Positions 43,285 through 50,118 of a DNA stretch of 61,197 bases are shown piece after piece; the first letter of the stretch is position 1, and every line of letters starts with the position of its first letter. Under the pieces are notes generated by a model. It did no database searches. It worked only from the letters and a program-made list of their open reading frames with translations, and was not told where the DNA came from. Position numbers and translations under genes: made by a program. The stretch comes from Candidatus Bathyarchaeota archaeon (lineage in GTDB: Archaea > Thermoproteota > Bathyarchaeia > TCS64 > PIYN01). The stretch lies in the NCBI GenBank assembly GCA_003601775.1, contig PIYN01000003.1, forward strand, positions 1-61,197, in the 5' to 3' direction.

Positions 43285-43782
43285 ATGCCCGTCGAACTCG
43301 TCTTCTCCCTGACACCCAAGAACCCAAAGGGCGCGGCGATCCCCGGGACCATCGTCTCCTCGGGCTACGCGGCGATGTGGTTCAGGAACTGCTACATAGG
43401 AGCGGACTCCCACAGCCTGGAGGACCAGTTCGCCCAGGACTACGTCCGCCTCTACGGGAACCCCGCCCCCGAGGAGGAGAGGGAGTCGATCGTGGAGAGC
43501 TCCTGGAAGTACGGGACTGTGCGGGTCCAGTTCTACGCCTATGGGCCGACCCCCAAGAACCAGTACCTCGTCTTCTTCAACGTCAGGGGGGCTGGGGGGG
43601 CGAAGGTCGCCGTATACGTCGATGGGAACAGGGTCGCCGTGGAGCCCGTGGAGGGGGAGGAGCATTTCGGTATCATAGTGGACTGCCCCGAGTCTGGCGA
43701 GATGATGGATATCTACCTTCAGAACGTGGGGAGGCGCTTCAGCATCCTCGACTTCTACAAGTGCGAGATCAACGTCCTCTAA
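43285..43782 (+). CDS. Conserved-looking beta-rich protein, unknown
   Basis: 165 residues. No family recognised. The second half reads as a beta-sandwich, with alternating strands such as VRVQFYAYG, QYLVFFNVRG, AKVAVYVDGNRVAVEP, FGIIVDCP and MMDIYLQNV, ending SILDFYKCEINVL. The N-terminal half has ELVFSLTPKNPKG and FRNCYIGADSHSLEDQF. Three cysteines, not in a metal-binding pattern. No signal peptide. The ATG directly abuts the stop of the coiled-coil gene and GGAGG lies just upstream within it. A T-run terminator follows. A carbohydrate- or ligand-binding jelly roll is possible but is a guess from strand pattern. Confidence 0.65.
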   Translation: MPVELVFSLTPKNPKGAAIPGTIVSSGYAAMWFRNCYIGADSHSLEDQFAQDYVRLYGNPAPEEERESIVESSWKYGTVRVQFYAYGPTPKNQYLVFFNVRGAGGAKVAVYVDGNRVAVEPVEGEEHFGIIVDCPESGEMMDIYLQNVGRRFSILDFYKCEINVL

Positions 43783-43788
43783 ACCACC

Positions 43789-43793
43789 TTTTT
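43789..43793 (+). terminator. Poly-T terminator after the unknown pair
   Basis: TTTTT seven bases past the stop codon (ACCACCTTTTTATCC), ahead of the DedA-like gene. Confidence 0.4.
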
Positions 43794-43870
43794 ATCCGTT
43801 CTCAGTAGCGTGGAAAGCCTTATCTCCCCGAGGGGTATAGGGACGCTTCAAGGTTATGGGGTGAGAGGAG

Positions 43871-44542
43871 ATGGAGAGGAGGGCCCTCGTCAGCGTGATC
43901 GCCGTCATCCTGACCTCGGCCCTCTCCTCCCTCCTCTTCTACGAGGCGGCCATCGTCCACAGCACCCTCGGGGAGCTCGGCCTCCTCGGCGTCTTCCTCT
44001 CCTCCCTCCTCAGCCACCTCACCGTCGTTGGCCGTGATATGTTCGTCCCCCTCTTCCTCCCCCTCACCGCCCTATACCACCCCCTCCTCCTGGGGGCCTC
44101 CGCCGGGTGGGGAGGAGCCCTCGGGGAGGTGACGACCTACTACTGGGGCTGGGGGCTCTCAGAAGCCATAAAGGAGGAGGCGGAGGACGGCATCTCGGAA
44201 TGGATCAGGCGGTACGGCCTCCTGGCCATCCTCCTCGTCGCCGCGACGCCCCTCCCGGATACGCCCCTAATCCTCCTCGCCGGCTCCTCCAGGCTCCCCC
44301 TCCTCAAGCTCCTCCTGGTGGAGGGCGTGGGGAAGACCCTGTGGTACAGCCTCGGAGCCCTCCTCGGGGGAGTCCTCTTCAAGGGGATGACCAACCTCCT
44401 CGGTGGCCTCCTGACCTCAGCGGCCATCGTAGCGGCCTCGGTGATCTTCTGCGTCCTGGTTTCGTGGAAAAGGGGTAGGGAGACCGTCCTCCGATGGGTT
44501 AGACGGCTAACCCGATCCTCCCTCAGCGCTCCAGGGTCCTGA
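43871..44542 (+). CDS. VTT/DedA-like integral membrane protein
   Basis: 223 residues with about five hydrophobic segments. The core has FVPLFLP, a GASAGWGGALGEVTTYYWGW region and the re-entrant-loop-like AATPLPDTPLILLAG, which recalls the DedA/VTT (SNARE-associated) family of lipid scramblases and flippases. It ends with a basic cytoplasmic tail. GGTGAGAGGAG precedes the ATG. Its 3' end overlaps the convergent polX gene by 20 bases. Family call is moderately sure from topology and the proline-rich loop; its lipid or ion substrate is unknown. Confidence 0.75.
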   Translation: MERRALVSVIAVILTSALSSLLFYEAAIVHSTLGELGLLGVFLSSLLSHLTVVGRDMFVPLFLPLTALYHPLLLGASAGWGGALGEVTTYYWGWGLSEAIKEEAEDGISEWIRRYGLLAILLVAATPLPDTPLILLAGSSRLPLLKLLLVEGVGKTLWYSLGALLGGVLFKGMTNLLGGLLTSAAIVAASVIFCVLVSWKRGRETVLRWVRRLTRSSLSAPGS

Positions 44543-46232
44543 GGAGCTCCTTCACTGGGAGGGTGTTCACGACGTCCTTCGGCTCAAGCCATGCCCTGCG
44601 GGCGACGTAGACGCCGAGGGGGAGGAGCCTCAGCTGGTCTGGGGTATGGGCGTCCGTCCCTATGGACATCCTGAGGCCCGCCTCCTTCGCCGCCCGGCTG
44701 TTCACGTCGTTGAGGTCGAGGCGGTTCGGGAAGGCGTTGATCTCCATGAGGACGCCCTGTTCCCTCGCCACCTCGAAGACCCTCTCGAGGTCGACGCTGT
44801 AGGGGGGCCTCTTCAGGATGAGCCTGCCCGTGGGGTGTCCCAGGGCCCTTACATAGTCGTTGTGGAGGGCCGTGACGATGCGATTCGTCATCTCCTCCTT
44901 ACTGCTCTTGAAACCCGAGTGGACGCTGGCGACGACGAAGTCCAAGTCCTTCAGGACCTTATCCCTCAGGTCGAGGCTCCCATCCCGCTTTATATCCACC
45001 TCAACCCCCGAGAGGACCGTGAAGCCCTCGAGCTCCCTGTTCAGCCTCTCGATCTCCTCCATCTGCTTCCTCAGACGCGCCTCATCGAGGCCGTGGGCGA
45101 TAGCCATGGACTTTGAGTGGTCGCAGATGGCGATGTACTCCAGGCCGAGGGCCCTCGCGGCCTCCACCATCTCCCCTATCGTCCCGGTCCCATCGCTCCA
45201 CTTCGTATGCATGTGGAGATCCCCCCTCACCTCCTCGACCCTGACGAGGCGTGGGAGGCGCCCCTCCGCCGCAGCCTCTATCTCCCCCCTATCCTCCCTC
45301 AGCTCCGGCTCGATGTAGTCGAGGCCGAGGGCCCTGTAGATGGACTCCTCCGTCTCCCCCGCGATCCGCTCCCCCGTCCTCCTGTCGAAGAGACCGTACT
45401 CGTTCAGCTTCCACCCCCTCCTCACCGCGATCCTCCTCAACTTGATGTTATGCTCCTTGGAGCCCGTGAAGTACTGGAGGGCTGAGCCGAAGCTCTCTGG
45501 ATCGACGACCCTGAGGTCCACCTGGAGGCCGGACCTCAGGATGACGGTGCTCTTCGTCGTCCCCCTCGAGACGACCTTGACGACCTCTGGCAGCGAGACG
45601 AACCTCTCCACGACCTCCAGGTGCCTCTCGGAGGCCACGAGGAGGTCCAGGTCCCCGACGGTCTCCTTCCTCCTCCGTACCGACCCCGCTATCATGACCC
45701 GCTCCACGGCCTCCGACCCGGCCATATACCGCTCCAGGGCCTCTATCGTCGTCAGGACTTGGCCGAGGAGGAACCTCCTCTGGGCGCTCCTGTGGATCTC
45801 GATGGCCTTGAGGATGTTCTCCTCGACCTTCGGGCCGAAGCCCCTCAGCGTCCTCAGCCTCCCCTCCCTCACCGCCGTCTCCAGCTCCTCCAGGGTCGTG
45901 ATCCCCAGCTTCCTGTGGAGGAGGAGGGCCGTCTTAGGGCCTATCCCCTCGATCTTCATCAGCTCGTGGATGCCGCCGGGCATCGACTCCCTCAGTTCCT
46001 CCAGGAGCCTGCACCTCCCCGTCGTGATGAGCTCCTCCACCACCCTCGCGATGCTCTCCCCCACCCCGGGGATCGACCTCAGCTCCCCCCGGGCGTGGAC
46101 CTCCCTGATGTCCTCCGTGAGGCTCTCTATCCTCTGTGCGGCTCTCCGGTAGGCCCTGGACCTGAAGCGGTCTCCCTTCACCGCGAAGAAGTCGGCGATC
46201 TCCCTCAGAGCTCTCGCCACCTCGAGGTTCAA
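44523..46232 (-). CDS. polX: DNA polymerase X with PHP domain
   Basis: About 569 residues from TTG 46232, the normal length for bacterial and archaeal PolX. Order: 8-kDa domain with HhH motifs (SIPGVGES, KIEGIGPKT, RGFGPKVEE), nucleotidyltransferase palm with AGSVRRRKETVGDLDLLV (two catalytic aspartates) and VDLRVVD, and the C-terminal PHP phosphoesterase (GDLHMHTKWSDG, ICDHSKS, GVEVDI, GTDAHTP). It fills short gaps in base-excision repair, and the PHP domain gives 3'-exonuclease activity. An upstream ATG at 46313 exists, but a TATA-like AACTATTTAGG lies between it and TTG 46232, which also has GGGGGG just before it. Next to HflX and nth; the nth neighbour fits a repair theme. Confidence 0.92.
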   Translation of the reverse strand: MNLEVARALREIADFFAVKGDRFRSRAYRRAAQRIESLTEDIREVHARGELRSIPGVGESIARVVEELITTGRCRLLEELRESMPGGIHELMKIEGIGPKTALLLHRKLGITTLEELETAVREGRLRTLRGFGPKVEENILKAIEIHRSAQRRFLLGQVLTTIEALERYMAGSEAVERVMIAGSVRRRKETVGDLDLLVASERHLEVVERFVSLPEVVKVVSRGTTKSTVILRSGLQVDLRVVDPESFGSALQYFTGSKEHNIKLRRIAVRRGWKLNEYGLFDRRTGERIAGETEESIYRALGLDYIEPELREDRGEIEAAAEGRLPRLVRVEEVRGDLHMHTKWSDGTGTIGEMVEAARALGLEYIAICDHSKSMAIAHGLDEARLRKQMEEIERLNRELEGFTVLSGVEVDIKRDGSLDLRDKVLKDLDFVVASVHSGFKSSKEEMTNRIVTALHNDYVRALGHPTGRLILKRPPYSVDLERVFEVAREQGVLMEINAFPNRLDLNDVNSRAAKEAGLRMSIGTDAHTPDQLRLLPLGVYVARRAWLEPKDVVNTLPVKELLRTLER

Positions 46233-46362
46233 GCGGGTCCCCCCACTGAACTCCGTGAAAAGGACCCTAAATAGTTGATCCCCGCCCCGATGGCCCATCG
46301 AGGAGATCGGCATCGATGGCTTTGGTAAAGATTCTTATCTAAGGCGGGATATACCCTCCCTT

Positions 46363-47514
46363 GTGGGTGAGGAGAAGCCGCTGGGCAGGGCAGTCCTCTG
46401 CATGCTGAAGACAGAGGTACACGACCATATCTTCTTCCGAGTGCGCATGAACGAGCTCAGGCGCCTCGTTGAGACCCTCGGGCTGGAGGTTGCGAGGGAG
46501 TTCATACAGACGAGGGCGAGGCCCTACGCCCGATACCTCATCGGGAAGGGAAAGGTGAGGGAGATAAGGAAGTTCATCAAGAAGAACGACATCGATGTGG
46601 TCGTCTTCTACAACATCCTGAAGAGCAACCAGAAGCTCAATCTCATAAGGGCCCTGGGATGCGACGTCATCGACCGGTATGAGGTGATCCTGGAGATCTT
46701 CGACCTCATGGCCTCCGACACCCTCTCAAAGCTCCAGATAGAGGCCGCGAGGCTCGATAAGTTGTATCCCTTCTTCAAGCTCAGGGCCAGCGTCAAATAT
46801 CGGACGGAGAGACCCTTCCTCCGCAGCATGGGTGAGTACGCCTACCACAGCAAGCTGAGGGCCCTCAGGAGGCGTATGAGCAGGATCAGGGAGCGGATAA
46901 GGGAGCTGAGGGCTGAGAAGCAGGAGCGGATCAGGAAGCGGAGGGAGCTTGGGTACCCGATGGTCTGCATCGCCGGCTACTACAACGCCGGGAAGACGAG
47001 TCTCTTCAACGCCCTGACGGGGGAGTTGAAGAGGGTGAGCGACGACCCCTTCACCACCTTGAGCAGCAAGTATCAGCGTAGATACCTCAACGAGAGCGAG
47101 TTCTTCCTCTTCATCGATACCATCGGCTTCGTCATCGACCTGGACCCCCGCCTCATCAAGTCCTTCGAGCTGAACCTCGAGGATATGAGGAGCGCCGATG
47201 TCGTCCTCCTCCTCCTGGAGATCTCCGACCCCTTCCCCCTCCTCTCCATGAAACTCAGGGGAGGCATCAAACTCCTCGAGGAGATAGGGATTGACAAGGA
47301 CCGGGTGATCGTCGTCTTCAACAAGATCGATCTCCTGGATGAGGAGCAGGTCGCGGAGAGGATTGAGAGGCTCAGGATGGAGGACCGCGGCCTCGAATGG
47401 GTCTGCATCTCCGCCAAGAAGAGGATAAACTTAGAGGGACTCATCGAGGCTATCCGGGACAGGATCCGTGAGGTCGGGATAGTCCCTCAGTCCGTGACCA
47501 TTAGGGCCGGTTAG
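46363..47514 (+). CDS. hflX: HflX-type GTPase
   Basis: 383 residues. N-terminal HflX nucleotide-binding domain (about 1-195) with GKGKVREI and the coiled-coil RALRRRMSRIRERIRELRAEK, then the G domain with Walker A GYYNAGKTSL, DTIGF, NKID and CISAKK. HflX binds the 50S ribosomal subunit and rescues or splits stalled ribosomes. The glycine-rich loop that binds ATP in bacterial HflX is reduced here, as in other archaeal forms. The start is GTG 46363. Transcribed away from polX and followed 16 bases later by nth, so nth is probably in the same transcript. Confidence 0.92.
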   Translation: MGEEKPLGRAVLCMLKTEVHDHIFFRVRMNELRRLVETLGLEVAREFIQTRARPYARYLIGKGKVREIRKFIKKNDIDVVVFYNILKSNQKLNLIRALGCDVIDRYEVILEIFDLMASDTLSKLQIEAARLDKLYPFFKLRASVKYRTERPFLRSMGEYAYHSKLRALRRRMSRIRERIRELRAEKQERIRKRRELGYPMVCIAGYYNAGKTSLFNALTGELKRVSDDPFTTLSSKYQRRYLNESEFFLFIDTIGFVIDLDPRLIKSFELNLEDMRSADVVLLLLEISDPFPLLSMKLRGGIKLLEEIGIDKDRVIVVFNKIDLLDEEQVAERIERLRMEDRGLEWVCISAKKRINLEGLIEAIRDRIREVGIVPQSVTIRAG

Positions 47515-47530
47515 GCGGTGGGAGAGGGGG

Positions 47531-48226
47531 TTGGAGAGGACGAGGGAGATCCTGAGGCGTGTCCTCGATCATTATCGCCGGGGCTGGAGACCCGAGGGGT
47601 CTGACCCCTTCAGGGTTCTGATCAGGACCATCCTCTCCCAGAACACCAGTTATAGGAATGAGCGTAGGGCCTTTGAGAGGCTTGAGAGGGAGGTCGGGGT
47701 CGACCCCTGGAGCCTGGCTGAGGCGGATGTGGAGGAGATCGCTTCGGCGATAAGGCCCGCTGGGATGTTCCGAGAGAGGGCCGCGAGGATCAAGGAGGCC
47801 GCCCAGTTGGTCCTGGAGAAGTATGCGGGGGACCTGCGTGGGGTCCTCGAGAAGGGGTTTGAGGAGGCGAGGGAGGAGCTGATGACCCTCCCAGGGGTGG
47901 GAAGAAAGACGGCGGACATCCTCCTCCTCTTCAGCGCAAAGAAGGGGGTGATACCCATCGACCGGCACATAAACAGGATCGCCCACAGAACAGGCATCGT
48001 AGAAGGTAACGCCGGCTACGATGAGGTAAGAAGGAGACTGGAGGAGGCCGCCGACGAGGATCAATACCTGGATATCCACCTCGCCCTCATCCAGTTCGGG
48101 AGGGAAGTCTGCAGAGCCAGAAACCCCAGGTGCTCCGAATGCTTCCTACGGGACCTCTGCCCCACCTTCCAAGAGAGACAAGAGAAGAACGCCGCGAATG
48201 AAATTGGTGCGGCCGCCGGGATTTGA
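47531..48226 (+). CDS. nth: Endonuclease III-family DNA glycosylase
   Basis: 231 residues. Helix-hairpin-helix LPGVGRKTADI with the catalytic lysine, IPIDRHINRI with the catalytic aspartate, and the C-terminal 4Fe-4S loop C-x6-C-x2-C-x5-C (CRARNPRCSECFLRDLC) are all present. It removes oxidised pyrimidines and nicks the abasic site. The start is TTG 47531, following GGTGGGAGAGGGGG. The last seven codons and the stop lie antisense to the 3' end of the tRNA-Gly gene; the tail NEIGAAAGI after the cluster loop is therefore dictated by tRNA sequence. Could also be a specialised paralog with altered substrate range. Confidence 0.92.
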   Translation: MERTREILRRVLDHYRRGWRPEGSDPFRVLIRTILSQNTSYRNERRAFERLEREVGVDPWSLAEADVEEIASAIRPAGMFRERAARIKEAAQLVLEKYAGDLRGVLEKGFEEAREELMTLPGVGRKTADILLLFSAKKGVIPIDRHINRIAHRTGIVEGNAGYDEVRRRLEEAADEDQYLDIHLALIQFGREVCRARNPRCSECFLRDLCPTFQERQEKNAANEIGAAAGI

Positions 48227-48242
48227 ACCCGGGTCTTCAGCT

Positions 48243-48259
48243 CTCCCCAGGAAGACCCA
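48243..48259 (-). other. Canonical-position tRNA intron (37/38), 17 bases
   Basis: On the minus strand: T, GGG, TCTT, CCT, GGGG, AG. GGG pairs with CCT around a TCTT loop, CCCC (32-35) of the exon pairs with GGGG, and the 3-base bulges CG/T and AG/A hold the cuts. This is a textbook bulge-helix-bulge, the substrate of EndA. Confidence 0.88.
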
Positions 48260-48288
48260 CGGGGGGCTGAGATCTTAACCAGGCTGGA

Positions 48289-48305
48289 CTCCGCCGTGGA
48301 GACGT
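48289..48305 (-). other. D-arm tRNA intron (10/11), 17 bases
   Basis: On the minus strand: A, CGT, CTCC, ACG, GCGG, AG. CGT pairs with ACG around a CTCC loop, exon CCGT pairs with GCGG (one G-U), and bulges are GG/A and AG/T. Removal restores T8-G9-G10-T11-C12 of a normal tRNA-Gly. It has the same segment lengths as the other intron. Confidence 0.85.
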
Positions 48306-48317
48306 CCACGGCCGCCT

Positions 48318-48340
48318 GGCGGCGTTCGGCCGCCCTTTAT
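48318..48340 (-). promoter_or_regulatory. tRNA-Gly upstream region: TATA-like box and inverted repeat
   Basis: Between a TATA-like element (minus-strand ATAAAG at 48335-48340) and the tRNA 5' end lies a perfect inverted repeat GGCGGC-GTTCG-GCCGCC (48318-48334). The octamer CGGCCGCC at 48309-48316, which spans the tRNA 5' end, recurs at 48327-48334. Confidence 0.5.
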
Positions 48341-48788
48341 CCCATTTTGAATATGCAAACAGGAAAAGGACTATTAAGTTTTACTTCCCCTCCTTGCGAT
48401 GAGTGAGGTCGATAGGGTCCAAGGATGGGAGCTGAAACACAACAAGGATATTCAACTATAGCAGGGGGTTAGGAGGAGTGGTGGAAGGGGGATTCCGGAG
48501 GTTACTCCCGCCTTTTCAATCCATTAATCCTCCCTGGATGGGATATTTCTGATATTGTGATAAAATCAACCTTTCAAATGAATTAATTTTATGATAATTT
48601 GTTAATATAATGATGCGGGGGCTCTTAAGGGGCGAAGCCCAGCCTTAAAGGATGTAATTTAGGTGCGCGTTCTTCAGCGTTCTTTAATATTTTTTAAAAA
48701 CAAGTCGGGCTCCCTCCCACCTTCAACTTCTTATAATAGCCCTTGTTAGTGATCCCCGGGTATCAAGGTAAGAGAGGAGGTGGTGTTT
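48341..48788. other. AT-rich intergenic region, no gene seen
   Basis: About 450 bases without a credible coding frame, AT-rich in its middle. It contains two mutually exclusive small stems (GGGCT 48619-48623 with AGCCC 48636-48640; TTAAGG 48625-48630 with CCTTAA 48643-48648), a T/A-rich stretch (about 48690-48710) and TTATAATA (about 48731-48738), a plausible TATA box for the next gene. A structured RNA is possible but not shown. Confidence 0.4.
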
Positions 48789-49691
48789 TTGGAAGAGGAG
48801 ACGGTCATCTGCCCAAGCTGTGGGAGAGAGGTCCCCAAGACACTGTACTGCATCTACTGTGGAGCAGCCCTCTTCAAAGCGGAGGAGACCCCGGAGAAGG
48901 CTGAGGAGGCTGTGGAGAAGGCTGAGGTGGGCGTGGAAGAGGTCAAGGAGGAGGTTACAAGACCTTCAGAGGTAGTTGCGGAGGAGGCCCAAAGAGGGGA
49001 GGTCGACCCAGAGATCCGGTCCCTCATGGAGGACCTCAAGAACTACTTCATCTGGAAGATCAAGCTCGTGGACGTCCTCTGCAACGGCGACGTCTCGGAG
49101 CCCGTCTTTACAAAGCTCTTCGAGGAGTACCAATCGAAGATCAACAGCCTCACTCAGGTAAGGAACCAGAAGATAGAGCAGCTCAGGAAGGGCTTCGATA
49201 AGAAGAAGGAGGAATTGAAGGAGGCTAAGCTGAAGCTGGAGGAGCTGAGGGTTCGATGTGCGGTCGGGGAGATCGATAGGACAGAGCTGGAGAGCAGGGC
49301 CCCGGAGCTGGAGGAGAAGATAAGGAAGTTGGAGACCGAGACCTCCTATGTGGATGCTCAGCTCGCCTGTCTGAACAATCTCTTAGGGGGAAAGACCCCT
49401 AAGGAGATCATGGAACTTGAGAAGACCGCCAGACGCTGCTATGAATCCATCAAGACCCTGGTCGATGAGGGGAAGATCAGTGAGAAGATCGCGGAGAACC
49501 TCTCTAAGGACTTGGATGCGGTCTTGAAGATCTTTGACTCGATGATCGGGGAGAAGAAGAGGGAGGAGGAGAAGCTCAGAGAGGAGCTCTCGACACTGGA
49601 GGCGCGGTACAAGGTCGGGGAGATCTCCATCTCAGAGTTCGAGAAGAGGAAGAGGGAGATACTGGCAAAACTCGACAAGATCTGGGAGTAG
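48789..49691 (+). CDS. Zinc-ribbon plus coiled-coil protein, unknown
   Basis: About 300 residues from TTG 48789; GGAGGTG six bases upstream decides this start over the two GTG codons that overlap that site. The N-terminus has a zinc ribbon, CPSCG and CIYCG, then an acidic linker (40-80). The rest is mostly helical coiled coil with repeats of charged heptads (about 115-190 and 240-300). Near the end, ALEARYKVGEISISEFEKRK resembles the short SHOCT-like or linker helices found at the end of such proteins. No catalytic motif. Could be a structural or regulatory scaffold. Separate promoter; a small membrane protein gene follows after 90 bases. Confidence 0.75.
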   Translation: MEEETVICPSCGREVPKTLYCIYCGAALFKAEETPEKAEEAVEKAEVGVEEVKEEVTRPSEVVAEEAQRGEVDPEIRSLMEDLKNYFIWKIKLVDVLCNGDVSEPVFTKLFEEYQSKINSLTQVRNQKIEQLRKGFDKKKEELKEAKLKLEELRVRCAVGEIDRTELESRAPELEEKIRKLETETSYVDAQLACLNNLLGGKTPKEIMELEKTARRCYESIKTLVDEGKISEKIAENLSKDLDAVLKIFDSMIGEKKREEEKLREELSTLEARYKVGEISISEFEKRKREILAKLDKIWE

Positions 49692-49781
49692 TCTTAGAGA
49701 GGTCTTCTCCTTCTTTTCATGCTCGCACGAAGGAAATTCTTAAAAGTGATAAAGGGCGACATGGATTAGGAGGTACATAGG

Positions 49782-50060
49782 ATGAGCGACAGAAGCTTAG
49801 GGGTGCTCATAATTCTCGTTAGCCTGATCTTAATGGGAGGATACTTCATCTGGGCCTTTGGTCCATCCCTTGGATTGCCCTGGATCTCCGAGGCTCTTAG
49901 TGAATGGGCGATAAAATTACCGGTGATCCTGGCGGTCTATGCGGTTCTCGTTATCATTCTGTGGATCGGTTACACGATGGCGACGACCCCACCCCCAATC
50001 CCCATCGAGAGACCGCTGGAGATAGAGAAGGAAGAGAAGGGCTCAGAGAAAACCCCTTAA
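49782..50060 (+). CDS. Small two-helix membrane protein, unknown
   Basis: 92 residues with two membrane helices (about 7-27 and 46-68) joined by a short loop (GPSLGLPWISEALSEWAIK). The C-terminal tail TTPPPIPIERPLEIEKEEKG is proline- and glutamate-rich and probably cytoplasmic. ATG follows GGAGGTACATAGG. No family recognised. It follows the zinc-ribbon coiled-coil gene in the same direction and may work with it at the membrane, which is only inference. Convergent with the PHI gene. Confidence 0.65.
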   Translation: MSDRSLGVLIILVSLILMGGYFIWAFGPSLGLPWISEALSEWAIKLPVILAVYAVLVIILWIGYTMATTPPPIPIERPLEIEKEEKGSEKTP

Positions 50061-50101
50061 ATCCACGCCCTCTTTTGGGATGTCTTTAAAGTAATTCTTG
50101 A

Positions 50102-50106
50102 TTTTT
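50102..50106. terminator. T-run between convergent genes
   Basis: TTTTT in an AT-rich 58-base gap between the small membrane protein gene and the convergent hxlB. Confidence 0.35.
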
Positions 50107-50118
50107 AATCTCCTTCGT

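Larger units (their letters stand above)
48208..48315 (-). tRNA. tRNA-Gly(CCC) with two introns
   Basis: Read on the minus strand, the ends GCGGCCG and CGGCCGC form the seven-base-pair acceptor stem, with discriminator A and an encoded CCA at 48205-48207. The T arm is CCGGG-TTCAAAT-CCCGG, and the D loop has AGCCTGG. The anticodon stem is TCAGC/GCTGA with loop CC-CCC-GA, giving anticodon CCC. The gene reaches a canonical 74-base tRNA only if two 17-base segments are removed: 48289-48305 (between positions 10 and 11) and 48243-48259 (between 37 and 38). Position 33 is C, not the usual T. Acceptor and discriminator match archaeal glycine tRNAs. TATA-like GGATAAAG is 20-25 bases upstream. Confidence 0.92.

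Noticed and set aside
48231-48259. An eight-base-pair hairpin GGGTCTTC/GAAGACCC overlapping intron 2 and the T-arm side
   Set aside because: It would disrupt both the anticodon stem and T stem. The bulge-helix-bulge fold explains the same bases better, though a transient alternative fold is possible.
48394-48440. A possible C/D box small RNA (GCGATGA followed by CTGA)
   Set aside because: The C box has a mismatch, and convincing D' and C' boxes are missing. Not enough to call an RNA.
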